Below, piece by piece: positions 23,901 through 35,367 of a stretch of DNA of 64,000 bases; position 1 is the first letter of the stretch, and each line of letters starts with the position of its first letter. Origin of the DNA: Liquidambar formosana (Eukaryota; Streptophyta; Magnoliopsida; Saxifragales; Altingiaceae); the NCBI GenBank assembly GCA_039720395.1, contig CM077832.1:13334966-13398965 (forward strand), given 5' to 3'. A model generated the notes under the pieces. It ran no database searches. It was given only the letters and a program-made list of their open reading frames with translations, and was not told where the DNA came from. Both the position numbers and the translations under genes were made by a program.

Positions 23901-26150
23901 GTACTAACAAAAGATTAGATAATTAAAATATGAGGTGTCCAACACTGAGAAAGAGGCAACAGTAGCTGGTTGTGGATACACAGTTCAAAAATGATAACAA
24001 ATGGACTAGTTCGCTATTTGCATTGTGCACTACTCTATGACCATGTAGAAATTAGGTGGTCTATCAATAATTAACAGAAAGTTTCTATGATCTATTCTGT
24101 TAGGATTAATGCAAAACAATGGATAAACTAGTCCCTTTCAATGCCGGAAAACCCAAATCTCAGTGCGCTGGATGGTATTTTACCAGAAGAAAGAGTTGCA
24201 TCATATTTAAAGTAGGTTGCAAACTTGCAATTAACTGATTATTCAAAATTGAAAATGTTTTCTAATTGAAAAGGTAAACCTGGTTTTATTCAAAACCATT
24301 TAATAATATCATAAAAGTAGGCACACCACATTCTACAAGATCAAGCAGTCTTTTGTTGATTTGCTCATTAAAAAAAATACTGTATGTATCCAGTAGATGA
24401 AAAATATGCCAAAAGAGAGAGCTTCTTACTTCACCACATGTGAGTTTGCAAGCGATTGCATGACTTGCTTCGTGAAGAAATACAGTAATGAGCTTGAAAG
24501 GTGTCAGTAGAAATGTCCTCCATAGCTGTTACAATCAGAAACAAACGAGCGAACAAACGTCATCACATTCAAATTCATTGAGAACAGAATAATGTCCAAA
24601 ATTTTTCACGCAAGATATATCCATTAAAATCATCTAGTATATTATGGCAACAGTTGAACCTAATAGAAGTCTAGAACAACATATATCTGAAGGTCAAACC
24701 TGGCTCAACTTAACAAAACCCTATCCTCACCATTTGAAGTTACTAAGTTTGCTACAATAAACTCTCTTTGTCTCACTACTTTGGCCCATATACTCAATTA
24801 AATCATAGGCCTTCATGTCTTCTCTCACGACCTCAATGTGAGCATTGCTTGCCTTTCCCATAACCTCGTAGTGCCTTCAATTTGATCCGCATCACTCATC
24901 TTACTAGTGCGACCAGCACTCCTAGTTAGACATGATGAAACCATCTTAGTCAACCTCCACTCAAATTCTCCTCAATTGTTGCTCCCTCTAACTTCTCACT
25001 ATTGCATTCATTTAGATTCCCATCAATTCTCATCTTGCCTCTCATCTATTTAACATTCTTCTTTCAGCTATGCTCATTCTATGAGCACATTTTCAATTGC
25101 ATAGCATTTGTTTTATACTTTAACCACAAAACTAAGTAAAAAGGGAAATCATTTTTGGCACTTTTCTCTATTTGTTTCACCACAAAACACATTCCATAAC
25201 ATTTCAAAGAGCGAGGGAATAAATTATAGGTTCCAAAAATGACTTAAAATAATTTTGAGTTTGAGGAGCAAAATAATTTTGAAAACAAAAATTGCGTAAA
25301 TGGAAAAGCCTCTTATCACTAATGGAAACGCTATTAGATAGCATTAAACTTGTCATGTTCTAATTTCCTTCTCGTGCCAAATTTCAATTTGGCCCCATTA
25401 TTTCTTAAACTAACTACCATAATTCCATCAAAACGAAAGTGCTATGTTTTGTTGCACAAAATTGGGGGCCATCCAGCCATGGAACTGAAGTCCTCGATCC
25501 CAATTCCCCTAATTCATTTCTACATACCTTTGGATTTAAAATTGAACTTCAATTCCATAAACTCCAAATCCGCCCCAAAGTTCAAAGAAAAAATAAAAAG
25601 GAAAAAAAATCCACCGTAAAAGCAATATTTTCGAGTTCCACTGAATTGAAATTCCAAACCAAATCCAACCGAAAGCAACCAAACAATAAATTGGTCAGCA
25701 AAACTGTGATAACTAACCAAAAGCATATGCATCACGAACAAACGCAGAAAAAATTGCCCATAATATTCCGTTTGGTTGCCCAAAAAGGGTGGAAAAAGAA
25801 ACGAAAAGAAATTAAAATCTCGGGTCTTAGAAGTTTAGTAATTTGGCACACAAGAAAACTCAAACATCTATTCAACTAGGCCTTCCGAAACTATTTCCTG
25901 CCCTTAACTAAAAAGTCATCAAAACAAAACCAAAACGTAATATTCCAGATTTTCCTTCGTTTTTTTTTTTCTTCGGTTTTCTCGGGAACCAAACAGAGCA
26001 AAAGGGTGTAGCACAAAAACACAAACAAAAACAAAAATTTAGTCGTATAGTGAATCATACCAAGAGGATAACAACAGTGTAGACGCCAATAGTCGTTAGA
26101 AAAGCGACCTGGTCGCGATTGCAGCAACCCTTGATCTCCCAATTCGGCAT
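20909..26150 (-). CDS. Peptidase M50B-like membrane protein (nine exons, complete, 233 aa)
   Basis: Exons in transcript order (minus strand): 26150-26061, 24525-24430, 22368-22284, 22008-21887, 21720-21696, 21599-21516, 21337-21308, 21220-21115, 20972-20909; all junctions are GT-AG and in frame, summing to exactly 234 codons. The start MPNWEIKGCCNRDQV and the end AMYLGLVILS match the plant M50B-like family (Arabidopsis At1g67060, from memory). Exon 2 has the metal-binding motif HEASH at residues 48-52, and exon 3 has GGVTETRGG and WLILPAG. Several hydrophobic segments show a polytopic membrane protein. The family is related to site-2 proteases by motif; whether it is an active protease is not known. 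Introns 1 and 2 are long (1.5 and 2.1 kb), and intron 1 holds a LINE scrap. Confidence 0.93.
22069..22088 (+). repeat. (TA)n microsatellite in M50B-like gene intron 3
   Basis: About 20 bp of alternating T and A in the intron between exons 3 and 4 of the minus-strand gene, roughly 60 bp upstream of the exon 4 splice acceptor. Confidence 0.85.
24790..25090 (-). mobile_element. Decayed LINE reverse-transcriptase C-terminal fragment
   Basis: On the minus strand this intron 1 segment of the M50B-like gene translates, with several frame changes and stops, into phrases resembling the end of plant LINE polyproteins: an arginine-rich WM-RGKMRI stretch, EGATIEENL and RLRWFHHV. The last resembles the common RLRWFGHV motif. 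It is a short, dead remnant in the same orientation as the host gene. Confidence 0.55.
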
Positions 26151-26345
26151 TATCTCTGACTGTATACAAACCCGATCTCGCGATTTCTGAGCTTCGGTAC
26201 GACCCAGAAATCGCAAGTTACAAAGACACAGTCGATTTTTGGAGTCGGGGTGTTTGGAAGTTGAGAAAGCCGAGAGAGAAAGAGAGACTTCTTTTTTCAG
26301 TTCTGTAGAAGTTGAAGTTGAAGGGAACTTTCTAAAAGCGCCAAT
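26151..26345 (-). promoter_or_regulatory. 5' leader of the M50B-like gene
   Basis: Immediately upstream of the ATG at 26150 lies a leader read CT-rich in the sense direction (plus strand GAGAGAGAAAGAGAGA around 26270-26288), typical of plant 5' untranslated regions. No clear TATA box was found. Confidence 0.4.
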
Positions 26346-26700
26346 AATAGCGCGTCAGGAGAGAGTATTTTGAAAAATATTTCAAATTTCGTTTCTTCTT
26401 AGCTTGTCTCGAGGCAGACCAAGTCATACACGATTGTGCCCTGTGGGTCATTGGCTGCGACGAAGACCTTGTCCTTGCCTTCCCGTTGGGTTTGGTTTAT
26501 GTCTTACAATGCCCAATTGAGACTCGCCATGTCAGCATTTGGTGAGAGAATGTCCATTGCAGTACCACCTAATATTCCCTCGACCAAAACGGAAAAAAGA
26601 ATATAAAAATAAAAATAAACATTAGTCTATTTATTCTTAGATAACATAGAAGACTCAAAATTCTTAATCTTTCCGCGCCATTGTGAATTAAAGGAGTAGA
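26346..26700. other. Spacer, no supported gene
   Basis: No gene is supported. On the minus strand, 26500-26400 gives a short open stretch with DKVFVAANDPQGTIVYD before a stop. It looks protein-like but I do not recognise it and see no start or splice context. Confidence 0.3.
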
Positions 26701-26701
26701 G

Positions 26702-26912
26702 ATTTGGTGTTAGGTTTCAAAAAAATTGGTACCATGCTGGTTTACTACGATCACATTATGTGGATAAAATGATGGTTAGAATCAAATTCCGATCATTGTT
26801 TTTGACACTACCTCAAAAATGAAGCAGATTTTGTATTCAACCATTTTTTTGCTCATATATTGTGATCGTGATGAACCAGCACGGTGTTAGTTTTTTGAAA
26901 CCAAACTCCAAT
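26702..26912. mobile_element. MITE with about 60-bp terminal inverted repeats
   Basis: The left end (GGTGTTAGGTTTCAAAAAAA, TGCTGGTT, ACGATCACA) is mirrored by the right end (TGTGATCGT, AACCAGCA, TTTTTTGAAACC). It is about 210 bp long with no coding capacity. The superfamily is undecided because I could not fix the target duplication. Confidence 0.7.
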
Positions 26913-27288
26913 GAGAGGGCTTGTTGGGATGTATTTTCGATTGTTTTTTTTAAAAAAAAATATAAAAGTCGTAAAATTTAAAAAAAAACACATTTAGTTT
27001 GTTTTTAGTTTTTATTTTTTGACAAATTTTTTAAGACTCATTTTTGTTTTTTTCTAGGTCACCGCAGTTATAACTATGGTTTCACCATCACCACCATAGC
27101 CATCACCCCCGTAATGCTGTTGAAGGTAAATGCATAGAGGTCCCGTAGTCCCACCCCCACTATGGACACATGCAACCACGAGGAATTATACATCTCGACT
27201 CTTCATCCACTCATCTTAGGACCTTGAAATTCACATATGAAAGCAAACGAAAATTCCATGCAATCACATTTTGACCTTTCAATTTGAA

Positions 27289-27322
27289 TTATTATTGTTA
27301 TTATTATTATTATTATTATTTA
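27289..27322 (+). repeat. (ATT)n microsatellite
   Basis: Trinucleotide ATT/TTA repeats with a single G interruption. Flanking sequence is ordinary spacer. Confidence 0.85.
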
Positions 27323-27633
27323 TCATGGAAATGGTCTCGAAACCATCCATTTGGTAAACCGAATTCCCACCCAAGAATGAGTCATGGAAATGGTCTTTAA
27401 CGTTTCACATCTAAAACATGATGCCTAAATGAGGGTAAGAAAAGATCTAAGAAGGGAGAATTAGTTCTCTCAATGATTTACCTTTTTGCAACAGCCAATG
27501 ATATGTGGCGTATGTCACTGATACATTACTTTAGACATGTTTCTTGAATAGGACCTAAGACTATCAAGATCCAACCTGTAGTTAAGTGTATTAATTTGGG
27601 TCAACTGATGCAGTGGAAAAAGTGACAGAGGAC

Positions 27634-28020
27634 CGTTATTGCAACCCTTAATTTTATTTGCATATTCTATTAGTTTTAATTTCTCAAGATTTTAGAAAAA
27701 TATAAATTTTTTTTATAAAAACTTGACACTTAATCCATTAGACAATATCATTTTGAACAATATTGTAAAAGAAAGGTTTTTCAAAATCTATTGTTTAAAG
27801 AGATTTTTTAGTCATTTATCGTTTTTGTTTCAATTTTTTGTCAAAAATTCTACTTAGATGAAAGATTTTAAAGATACTCCCTTCGGCGAAGTTGTTTAAA
27901 ATGATATTTTTTAATGGATAATGCGTTCAGTTTTTGTATAAACCTTTTATATTTTTCTATAACCTTGAGAAATTAAAGTTAGTGAGGCGTAAAAATAATG
28001 TTTAAGATATTTCAATAACG
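27634..28020. mobile_element. Foldback MITE family, copy 1
   Basis: Imperfect palindrome of about 387 bp: left GTTTTAATTTCTCAAG...AGAAAAATATAAA is mirrored by right TTTATATTTTTCT...CTTGAGAAATTAAA, and the outer ends pair as CGTTATTG / CAATAACG. Related copies follow at 28104-28490 and 29126-29870. It is non-coding. Confidence 0.75.
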
Positions 28021-28103
28021 CCCTCAACGTGATAAACCCATATCAGCCCCTTAAAAACATGCCTCAGGCCTCAAAAGCCCAAAATGATTATAAAGAGGAA
28101 GGC

Positions 28104-28490
28104 CTCTATTGGCACGCAAAAACTTGGTTTTCATCTCCTACTTATTTTACACTTTAAGATTTTATGAAAAATACGTAAGGTTTTCAAAAAAACTGACCGT
28201 GATGTCTATTAGAAAACATCATTTTGAATAACTTTTTGGAAAAAAGTTTTTCCAAAATCTATCGTTTAAGTGGACTTTTTAGTCATTTATGATACGAAAA
28301 CTGTAAATGGTAAAAAAGTCCACTTAAACGATAGATTTTGGAAAAACTATCTTTTAAAAAGTTGTTCAAAATAATGTTTTCTAATAGAGTACGCTATCAG
28401 TTTTTATGAAAACCTTTTATATTTTTCATAAAACCTTAAAATGTAAAATAAATGGGGGATAAAAAGAAAGTCTTGGGGTACCAATAGAAG
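28104..28490. mobile_element. Foldback MITE family, copy 2 (near-perfect central palindrome)
   Basis: The two arms around 28300 are almost exact inverted copies: TCCAAAATCTATCGTTTAAG and GTGGACTTTTT on the left face AAAAAGTCCAC and CTTAAACGATAGATTTTGGA on the right. Outer ends pair as CTATTGG / CCAATAG. A transcript would fold into one long hairpin. It is the youngest-looking copy of the three. Confidence 0.85.
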
Positions 28491-29125
28491 CCCCTATAAA
28501 GAGGCAATTGGCTTTCGAGCCTTTGTAACCTTTACCCATCCATGCCTTGGTTCCTGATTGGGACCCAAGTGCCCTACCCAGATGCATGCATGAATGGGGG
28601 GAACCAACCCTAGCTCATCTATATATATATAATATTATAATGGAACCCAAAGGGTGAGTTGGGGACCCTACTCCTTTGATAAGGTCAATTATCCCGCACT
28701 ATGTAGCATCTCCTTTTTGCCAAACCAGGGGTATCTCAAGTTATTGGGCCTAAACTAGTCCTCCTATAATGTATAAACCACCCACAAGCTTATGCATCCT
28801 ATGGTAAGAGAGCGAAAACTCAAACTCAAAACTTCAATTTTTGAGTCAGAAATTTTTGTCATCTGCGTTACCCTTGCCGGTTATGTAGTATCCATACCCA
28901 CACACGTAAAATTGAATTTTAAGTTAAGGCCAAATCCAGCCCATCTCGCAGCGCCCATAGTTAGGCAACCACACTCGTAGTGATCCTGAATTTGGCCCAT
29001 ATGGTAACGGATTAGGTCATAGCAATACGACACTAATCCATACCCGGGTTATCATAGTGTTCAATTTATGGAGACGAGCTACTAGGGCCGCCATAAGGGG
29101 GCACACATCCCACCATAACGGGGGC

Positions 29126-29870
29126 GGTTATTGTAATCCCTTGACTTTATTTGCATACTCTCCTAATTTTAATTTTTCAATATTTTTAAAAAAATATAAA
29201 AAGTTTTTATTAAAACTAGCCGCATATTCAACTAACAAACATTAGTTTAAACAACTTTGTGGAAAATTTTTTCTTCTAAAACCTATGGTTTAAATGGATT
29301 TTTTGGTCATTTGTCATATCGGTTTCATTTTTGGTCAAAAATTCTATTTAAATGAAAGATTAAAAGAAAACCTTTATTCTACAAAGTTGTTCAAAATTAT
29401 GTTTTTTAATAGATAATGCGGTAAATTTTCATAAAAAATTTTGGGTAAATTGCAGAAAACCCCCTAAAGTATGAAGGGTCAATAGATAATTTCTTTTATG
29501 TTTTAATTTTGTCAATGTGCCCCCCAGTTTAGTTAGAAAACAAAACCACTCATTGATAGTCATCCAATTCGCCATGACGTCAGTGAGTGTTCTAGCGATT
29601 TGAGGCAATACGGGTTCGTGAACGGTATCACGTGATTAATTTTCGTCAAATTTTGTTAACGGCAAGTGACAGTGGGACACATTGACAAAAATTAAAGCAT
29701 AAGGGAGACGCATTGACAAAATTAAAATATAAGAGGGGTTATCTGCTTACCCCTCCATACTTTAAGGGGGTTTTTTGCAATTTACCCAAAAACTTTTATA
29801 TTTTATTTTAAAACCTTAAAAAATTAAAACTAATGGGGTGTGCAAATAAAGTTAAGAAATTGAAATAACC
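29126..29870. mobile_element. Foldback MITE family, copy 3, split by a nested element
   Basis: The left part (29126-29442) and right part (29788-29870) match the two arms of copies 1 and 2. The outer ends GGTTATTG and TGAAATAACC pair. The 345-bp element at 29443-29787 interrupts the right arm, in the stretch that is continuous in the sister copies. Confidence 0.78.
29443..29787. mobile_element. Small Mutator-like element nested in a MITE
   Basis: Starts GGGTAAATTGCAGAAAACCC and ends in the inverted form (GGGTTTTTTGCAATTTACCC). The terminal repeats extend about 75 bp, through AAAATATAAGAG-like sequence and TTTTGTCAAT. The flanking 9-mers AAAAATTTT and AAAAACTTT match at 8 of 9 positions. At 345 bp it is non-coding and non-autonomous. 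Confidence 0.82.
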
Positions 29871-29884
29871 TTCCACAATTATAA

Positions 29885-30636
29885 GAGCATCTCCAGTTAT
29901 GTGAGCTAAATCACCTGTGCTATTTCTATTTTAGCACATGCTATAGTGCCAAATGTCATAATATAGCACAAGGTGCTCCAATGGTGTAAATGATATAGTG
30001 TGCTATTTTTTGCCACAACCTCAATTCCCTTTATTTTTTATAAACTACCAACTACCATCTTCCAACTTCCATTGTTCTAACTACAAAAAAATAATAATAA
30101 TAAAAACAAAAAAAAAATAATAATTAACAGGTATGTTGGAAAAATTGAGATGCTTGAATGCAAATATGTACTTAGGGTTGATCAAGATGAACCCAAAACT
30201 GTGATTCCACATATTGGAGGTCTTGTAAGATAGTGAATGGGGCATATCGTAGATCAAATGCGAGATTGTTTGAGTGAGACGAATTGGCTAAAAAAAAGAG
30301 TATGTTTTTTGCTTATGTTATTTTATTTTATATATATGATTTCAGTATTATATTTATTTACGGGCTGTTTGGTTATTGAGAAAATTTTGGAAGAGAAATG
30401 GAAGAAAATAAATATTTTATTTTTCACAATTGCTAGTGTGTTTGGTTATTGAGTAATGGAAAGAGAGCTGACATGGCAAATATAGCAATAGCTCACCCTT
30501 ATGCTATATTTGGTACAAGGGTGAGTTATTACTATTTTTAGTACAAGTTTTTAGCATACCATTAGAACAGTCCAACTTATACTAAATGCTGTAATATAGC
30601 AATAGTATAAGTTATAGCTCATTAGTGGAGATGCTC
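29885..30636. mobile_element. PIF/Harbinger-like non-autonomous element
   Basis: Ends are GAGCATCTCCA...TGGAGATGCTC with TAA direct repeats on both sides, the 3-bp target typical of PIF/Harbinger. Inside are several copies of short motifs such as ATATAGCA and GAGTTATTAC. There is no transposase. A more worn relative lies at about 46010-46335. Confidence 0.75.
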
Positions 30637-32745
30637 TAATCTTTCATTTGGCCTAGCTTTGAAAGGGGAATCATGGGTCCCGTGTACTGCACTTCTACCT
30701 AACTTAACAAAGTGGCCATTCCTGATCTGTACCTGCAGGCCCAGCACTCATAATTCACAACTACCTTGGCCATTATTGACCTTTTCTCCTTGTCTTTAGG
30801 TGCCCTTTAGCCCTATGAAATCATTATCTCAGGTATTCGTCGTAGATTGGATCAAGTAAGTTCTACCTCTTTCTTTAAAATCGCAAGAGTGGTAAATGGA
30901 GTGACTGATGCTATGATAAAGTGGACTCTCAGAGTGGGTTTCTTAAGTTTTCTTGATACTACCTCTCTCCCTAACTCAATTATGGAGTCCTGTCAGCTAG
31001 ACAATCGTGGGTGATTTTAGTTTTTTCTTTTTTCTCTCGTTTTTCTTTTGTGTGTTTGGTTTGTTGTTTTACTTTGTTTTCCTTGGTCTTCACACACATT
31101 AAAAAAAGAAAAAAAAAGAGGCCCCTTTATCACCAATGCTTCGTTTTTTTTTTTTTTTTTTTTGTTTTTTTTTTTTTGGGTATTTAGCAAGAACTTCAAT
31201 GATAACTAAGAAACAAAGAAATGCAAAGCAAAGAACTTCATCACCAGTGGATTTCAAATGTAATCCTCTGACATCGAAATGACTTTCTCTCTTTTAAATT
31301 GTCAAATAAATTATAATAACTCACTTGCATTACATGTGCTTCTTTAATGTGAATCGATTTCGTTTTTTTTTTTAAATTTTTTTTATCTTTATTTTTTAAC
31401 TAAATAATGAAAAATAAACATTAGAATGAAGTCGAAATTAGGACTTCCACACATTAGGGATTAGACTACAGAAATAAAATCTCATGCTATTACCCCACAT
31501 ACAAGTGCAACATACATGGCCAGCAAAGGGAGAGTGATATGACATTAGATAGGGCTGTCTGTCTATTATCAGTCCACGTGGATTGGCGTTTTAGATTCCC
31601 AGATGTTTTTGCTTCCGGTGTTTGCTCACATAGTCACATGGCAAGTGGCCACAGATGGGAAAAAGAAAGAAAAACTTTGACCCAAGAAAGAAAAAAAAAA
31701 GAAAAGAATAAAATGGGTTTAAAAAGTACATGGTGGTCCTTGGTCCAATTAACTCAATGGACCTTACCTCCCCCTACCTCATTGTTGTTTACTTACGGAC
31801 TTATCTAAAAGTTTGAATTATTAAAGAAAATATGAAATTATATAAACTTTGATAATGTGCGAGATATCTTAAATATCTCGTATAATTATAATCGCGATCG
31901 TATTAAATAATCTAAAATATCTCACACTTGAATAACACTCGTATGAAATGCTTTTAGAATAGGACAATAAACCATTAGGGATAAAAAATGAAAAAAAAAT
32001 AAAATGGGACCAAAAGAGCATTGTGCTCCTTTGGCCCATTATCCTTGTTGATTCTAATCTCCCATGCTGTTGTTGGGACTTGGGACAACATCTTTGGAAG
32101 GGAAAGGATAAAAAAGGCGGTGAAAAAGTGTATAGTGGTCGGGCCTATTTTCCGTTAGGGCCCTACCTTCTATGCTATACAGTTGGGCTATTATAACCCA
32201 AACACGGCCCCCCACCCAAAAAAAAAAAAAAAACCAAAAGACTTTTTGGCAAACTAAGGAGTATCTTAAACTAATCTTCCATTATACACAAACCCCTGCA
32301 TCCAATTGTGAGAGAGTAAAGAAAAAAAAAAGAATTACGAATACAAAAAGAAAAGGTTGGGGTTGGGGTTGGGAGAGGAATTACCACAAAATAATCCATA
32401 CCCAGTTATGCCGACAATATATTGTTTGAGTTGGACCAAATGCCATATGCGTATATGAGATTTGGATTTGGTGCACTTATTGTATGGTGCAGTAAACGTA
32501 GGATTGATGACATGTGGTAAGGAGGAGAAATGAAGGGCTGAAATTCAAGAGATATAATTAACGCCCAACTCTTAACAGCCCTCCATTTTTCTTTCTTGCC
32601 CACATGTCATCGATCCTACATTTATTACACCATGCAGTAAAAGTAGCCAACTGCACCAAATTTGAATCCACATATATGGCTGTATTGATGTTCTATTCAC
32701 ATATATATTGTGGTGGGTCTAGGTCTCTACGACTTAAATCACTAA
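30637..32745. other. Spacer with A/T-rich tracts, no supported gene
   Basis: No gene seen. It contains long T runs (31145-31180), a pyrimidine tail around 31020-31090 that could be the end of a LINE remnant, and repeated non-coding phrases such as GGAGTATCTTAAAC at 32259, which recur near 28725 and 36148 as a dispersed repeat. At 31860-31930 a short inverted arrangement around GATATCTTAAATATCTCG is visible. Confidence 0.4.
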
Positions 32746-33053
32746 AGGTCTGTTTGGTTATCAAATTCGAAATTAAATAATTCAAAAAAAATTTATATAT
32801 TATTGAAAGCACACTCTATCATCTTAAATTGACAAATTTAAGAAAATGATAATTATCATCATAAATAAGAATGACAATTCAAAATAATGGTATTTCATGA
32901 ATTCCTTAAAATTGATTTTACAACATCCATTATAGTGATAACTACAATATTTTAAAATATTAATTATAATTTAAGGTGATAGATTTATACCTTCAATCCT
33001 ATATAAAATTAATTGAATTATTTAGATTCGAATTGGACAACCAAACTAGCCCT
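32746..33053. mobile_element. hAT-like MITE
   Basis: Ends AGGTCTGTTTGGTTATCAAA and TTGGACAACCAAACTAGCCC are inverted repeats of each other, the common plant TGTTTGGTT type. About 308 bp and non-coding. Relatives lie at 34976-35260, 38088-38371 and, larger, 43268-43692; a partial one starts near 45890. Flanking duplications are not clear enough to prove hAT. Confidence 0.6.
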
Positions 33054-34057
33054 AAATTACTGTCTTCATAATTGATTTTATATTTTGTATTGAGGTTGGT
33101 TTGGGATGTATTTAGTCAATGGGGTGAGGTGGTTCAGGACTACTAACATGATAAACATTACTTCAACCTTGAAAAATTTCTTGCGGGGTTGGATTGGGAT
33201 GCATTTAATAAGGGTTTCTAGTACTGGGAAGGTGAGATACTTTACTTTGGAGGTGCTAAAAGTTCAAAACTTCTTATTCAATATCACATTAGGTGAAGGG
33301 TGGGGTGAATTGATGAGTTGGGTAAGAATTTGTTTCTATTGTATGGCAACAATATAACTAAATCAATTAATCGATCAGGGTAGGGATGGGCTTGGGCTAA
33401 AGTTTCTCTTTTTGATTATCTTTATTCTGCTTCTTTTTTCTTTTTTTTTGGGTTGAAGTTTCTTAAATGCTAGTCGAGATTGGATTAAGGGTAAGGCCAA
33501 TTTTTTATGAAATAAATTACTATTAAATTTCCAGTCTCATTATCGGTTCATCAAAGTTTGCTAGGCATGGCATGGTCTCCTAATAATGACTATCTTAAAC
33601 AAAAATAATTCACCTTCAACCATGTCTTCAGATTTACATCCCAAAAAAATAATAATAATAATAATTAATAATAAATAAATCCACAGCTATAACATAACTA
33701 ATTAGTTCTAGGTCATCTACCTGAAAGGACTGCATGCTTTTAATGAATTTTATTGATCTTTGAATACTAAACTATACGGTGGTGGTTTAAATGGACCAAT
33801 ACTAATTAATATTCGTCCAATGCAGTTGATGATTTTGCACCCATCTTCTTTGATTTATGATTACTAGACAAGGTGTGCCCTATAATGTTCAATAGAGTTT
33901 CGTAGAGTCTAGATAGTGTCATGGTTCAAGTTTATGAAAAAAGTATTGATCGATACCCATTAGTTGATATTAAGGAAGGGGTAAGCCGGTAAGGGTTCTA
34001 TTCATTGTTATTAACAAAAAAAAAAGAGAAAAAAAAAGAGTAGAGTAATTAAAAACA
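33054..34057. other. Spacer, no supported gene
   Basis: No coding sequence supported. Around 33935-34010 a phrase (TATTGAT, ATACCCATTAGTTGATATTA and AAGGGTTCTATT) resembles the sequence at 39420-39475 that borders the tandem duplication, so it may be a third trace of that repeat. Confidence 0.35.
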
Positions 34058-34710
34058 AGGACTTAAATATCGATATTGATGGATATATCGAAGGTCCAAA
34101 AACACGGATATATCGGATATATCGATAGATATATCGGTAATTTAGATATCGTTTAAAGATATGGATATTGTTAGTTAAACACATATATTTTCATTGAAAC
34201 TTTGGAAACAATTATATATTAGACTCTAATAAACAGTTTAAAATCAAAATATTGCAATTTAAATGTGTATTAAACAAGTACGTATTATATAGGGAATAAA
34301 AATCGTGCGACACTAAGCGATAGAATGAATGTTTTAACAAAGTAAATGAAAGTTGTTACTTCATACATAATTTAAGCCATTAATATAATTGAAAATTTGA
34401 AATATTTACATAAATCAAAACTAAAAGAGTAAGATGTAATAATTTTGACGCAATAACAAAAAAACAAATATTTTGATATCGTCGATATATATCATCAATA
34501 TAGTGGATATATCTCAATATATTCGATATATTGACGATACGATATGAAATAAAGAAAATATTATGGATATATCGAGACTTTATCAATAATATCGAAAATA
34601 TTGGCAATATTGAAAAGACATTTTGTGGAAAAGATATATGAGTTAGATATCATATCGAGGGATACGGATACACGGATATATCGAAGATATCGTAAATATT
34701 TTAGTCCATG
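34058..34710. mobile_element. ATCGATATATC-rich foldback element
   Basis: Ends pair imperfectly (GGACTTAAATATCGATAT and ATATCGTAAATATTTTAGTCC). Both arms are filled with GATATATCG and similar self-complementary words (for example 34079-34135 and 34480-34560), so the unit is repetitive within itself. The middle is AT-rich and non-coding. I do not know its superfamily. Confidence 0.6.
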
Positions 34711-34975
34711 ATTAGAAATTATGTGCGTACCCCCTGAACTTAGTGTAAATCTCACCCTGTGAACCTTTTGCACGTAATCTTCAAGTAGCACCACTCCCCA
34801 ATTCTAGTGTGCAGGCTTTTCATAGAGTTTGAAAGGAGCACTATGATTCTTTTTATGCCTAAACCATACATGGCCTCAAAATTTTAGTTCTTTATTGAGA
34901 ATTTTTCAATTAATGGATTAATTGAATATTTGATTCAAACCATATCATGGTATATATCCTTAGCCAATCCATTTA

Positions 34976-35260
34976 GTACTTGTTTGAGTGTCCAATTCAA
35001 AATTAAATGATTTAAGATATTTACATTGAATTGATAAATTCAAGAAAATAGTAGTTAACATCACAAATAAGAGTAGAAATTCAAAATAGCAACATACATA
35101 AATTTCTAAAAATTGATCATATACTATTAACTATAGTGATGATTTTATTTTTATTTTTGTTTTTTAAATATTCTAATTTTATGCGATAAATTTGTGCCTT
35201 CAATACTATGCAAAATATATTTAATTGTTTAATTTTGAATTAGACAGTCAAACAAGCCCT
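34976..35260. mobile_element. hAT-like MITE inside duplication copy 1
   Basis: Ends GTACTTGTTTGAGTGTCCAA and TTAGACAGTCAAACAAGCCC are inverted repeats. It is present at the matching place in copy 2 (38088-38371), so it was there before the duplication. Confidence 0.6.
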
Positions 35261-35367
35261 TAAAAAAAACTCCCATCCAGTTTGATATAATAATTTAATT
35301 GATCAATTATCCATAAATCTATATTGTATTTAAGATGTCCGACCCTTCATAATTAGATCTGATCCAA

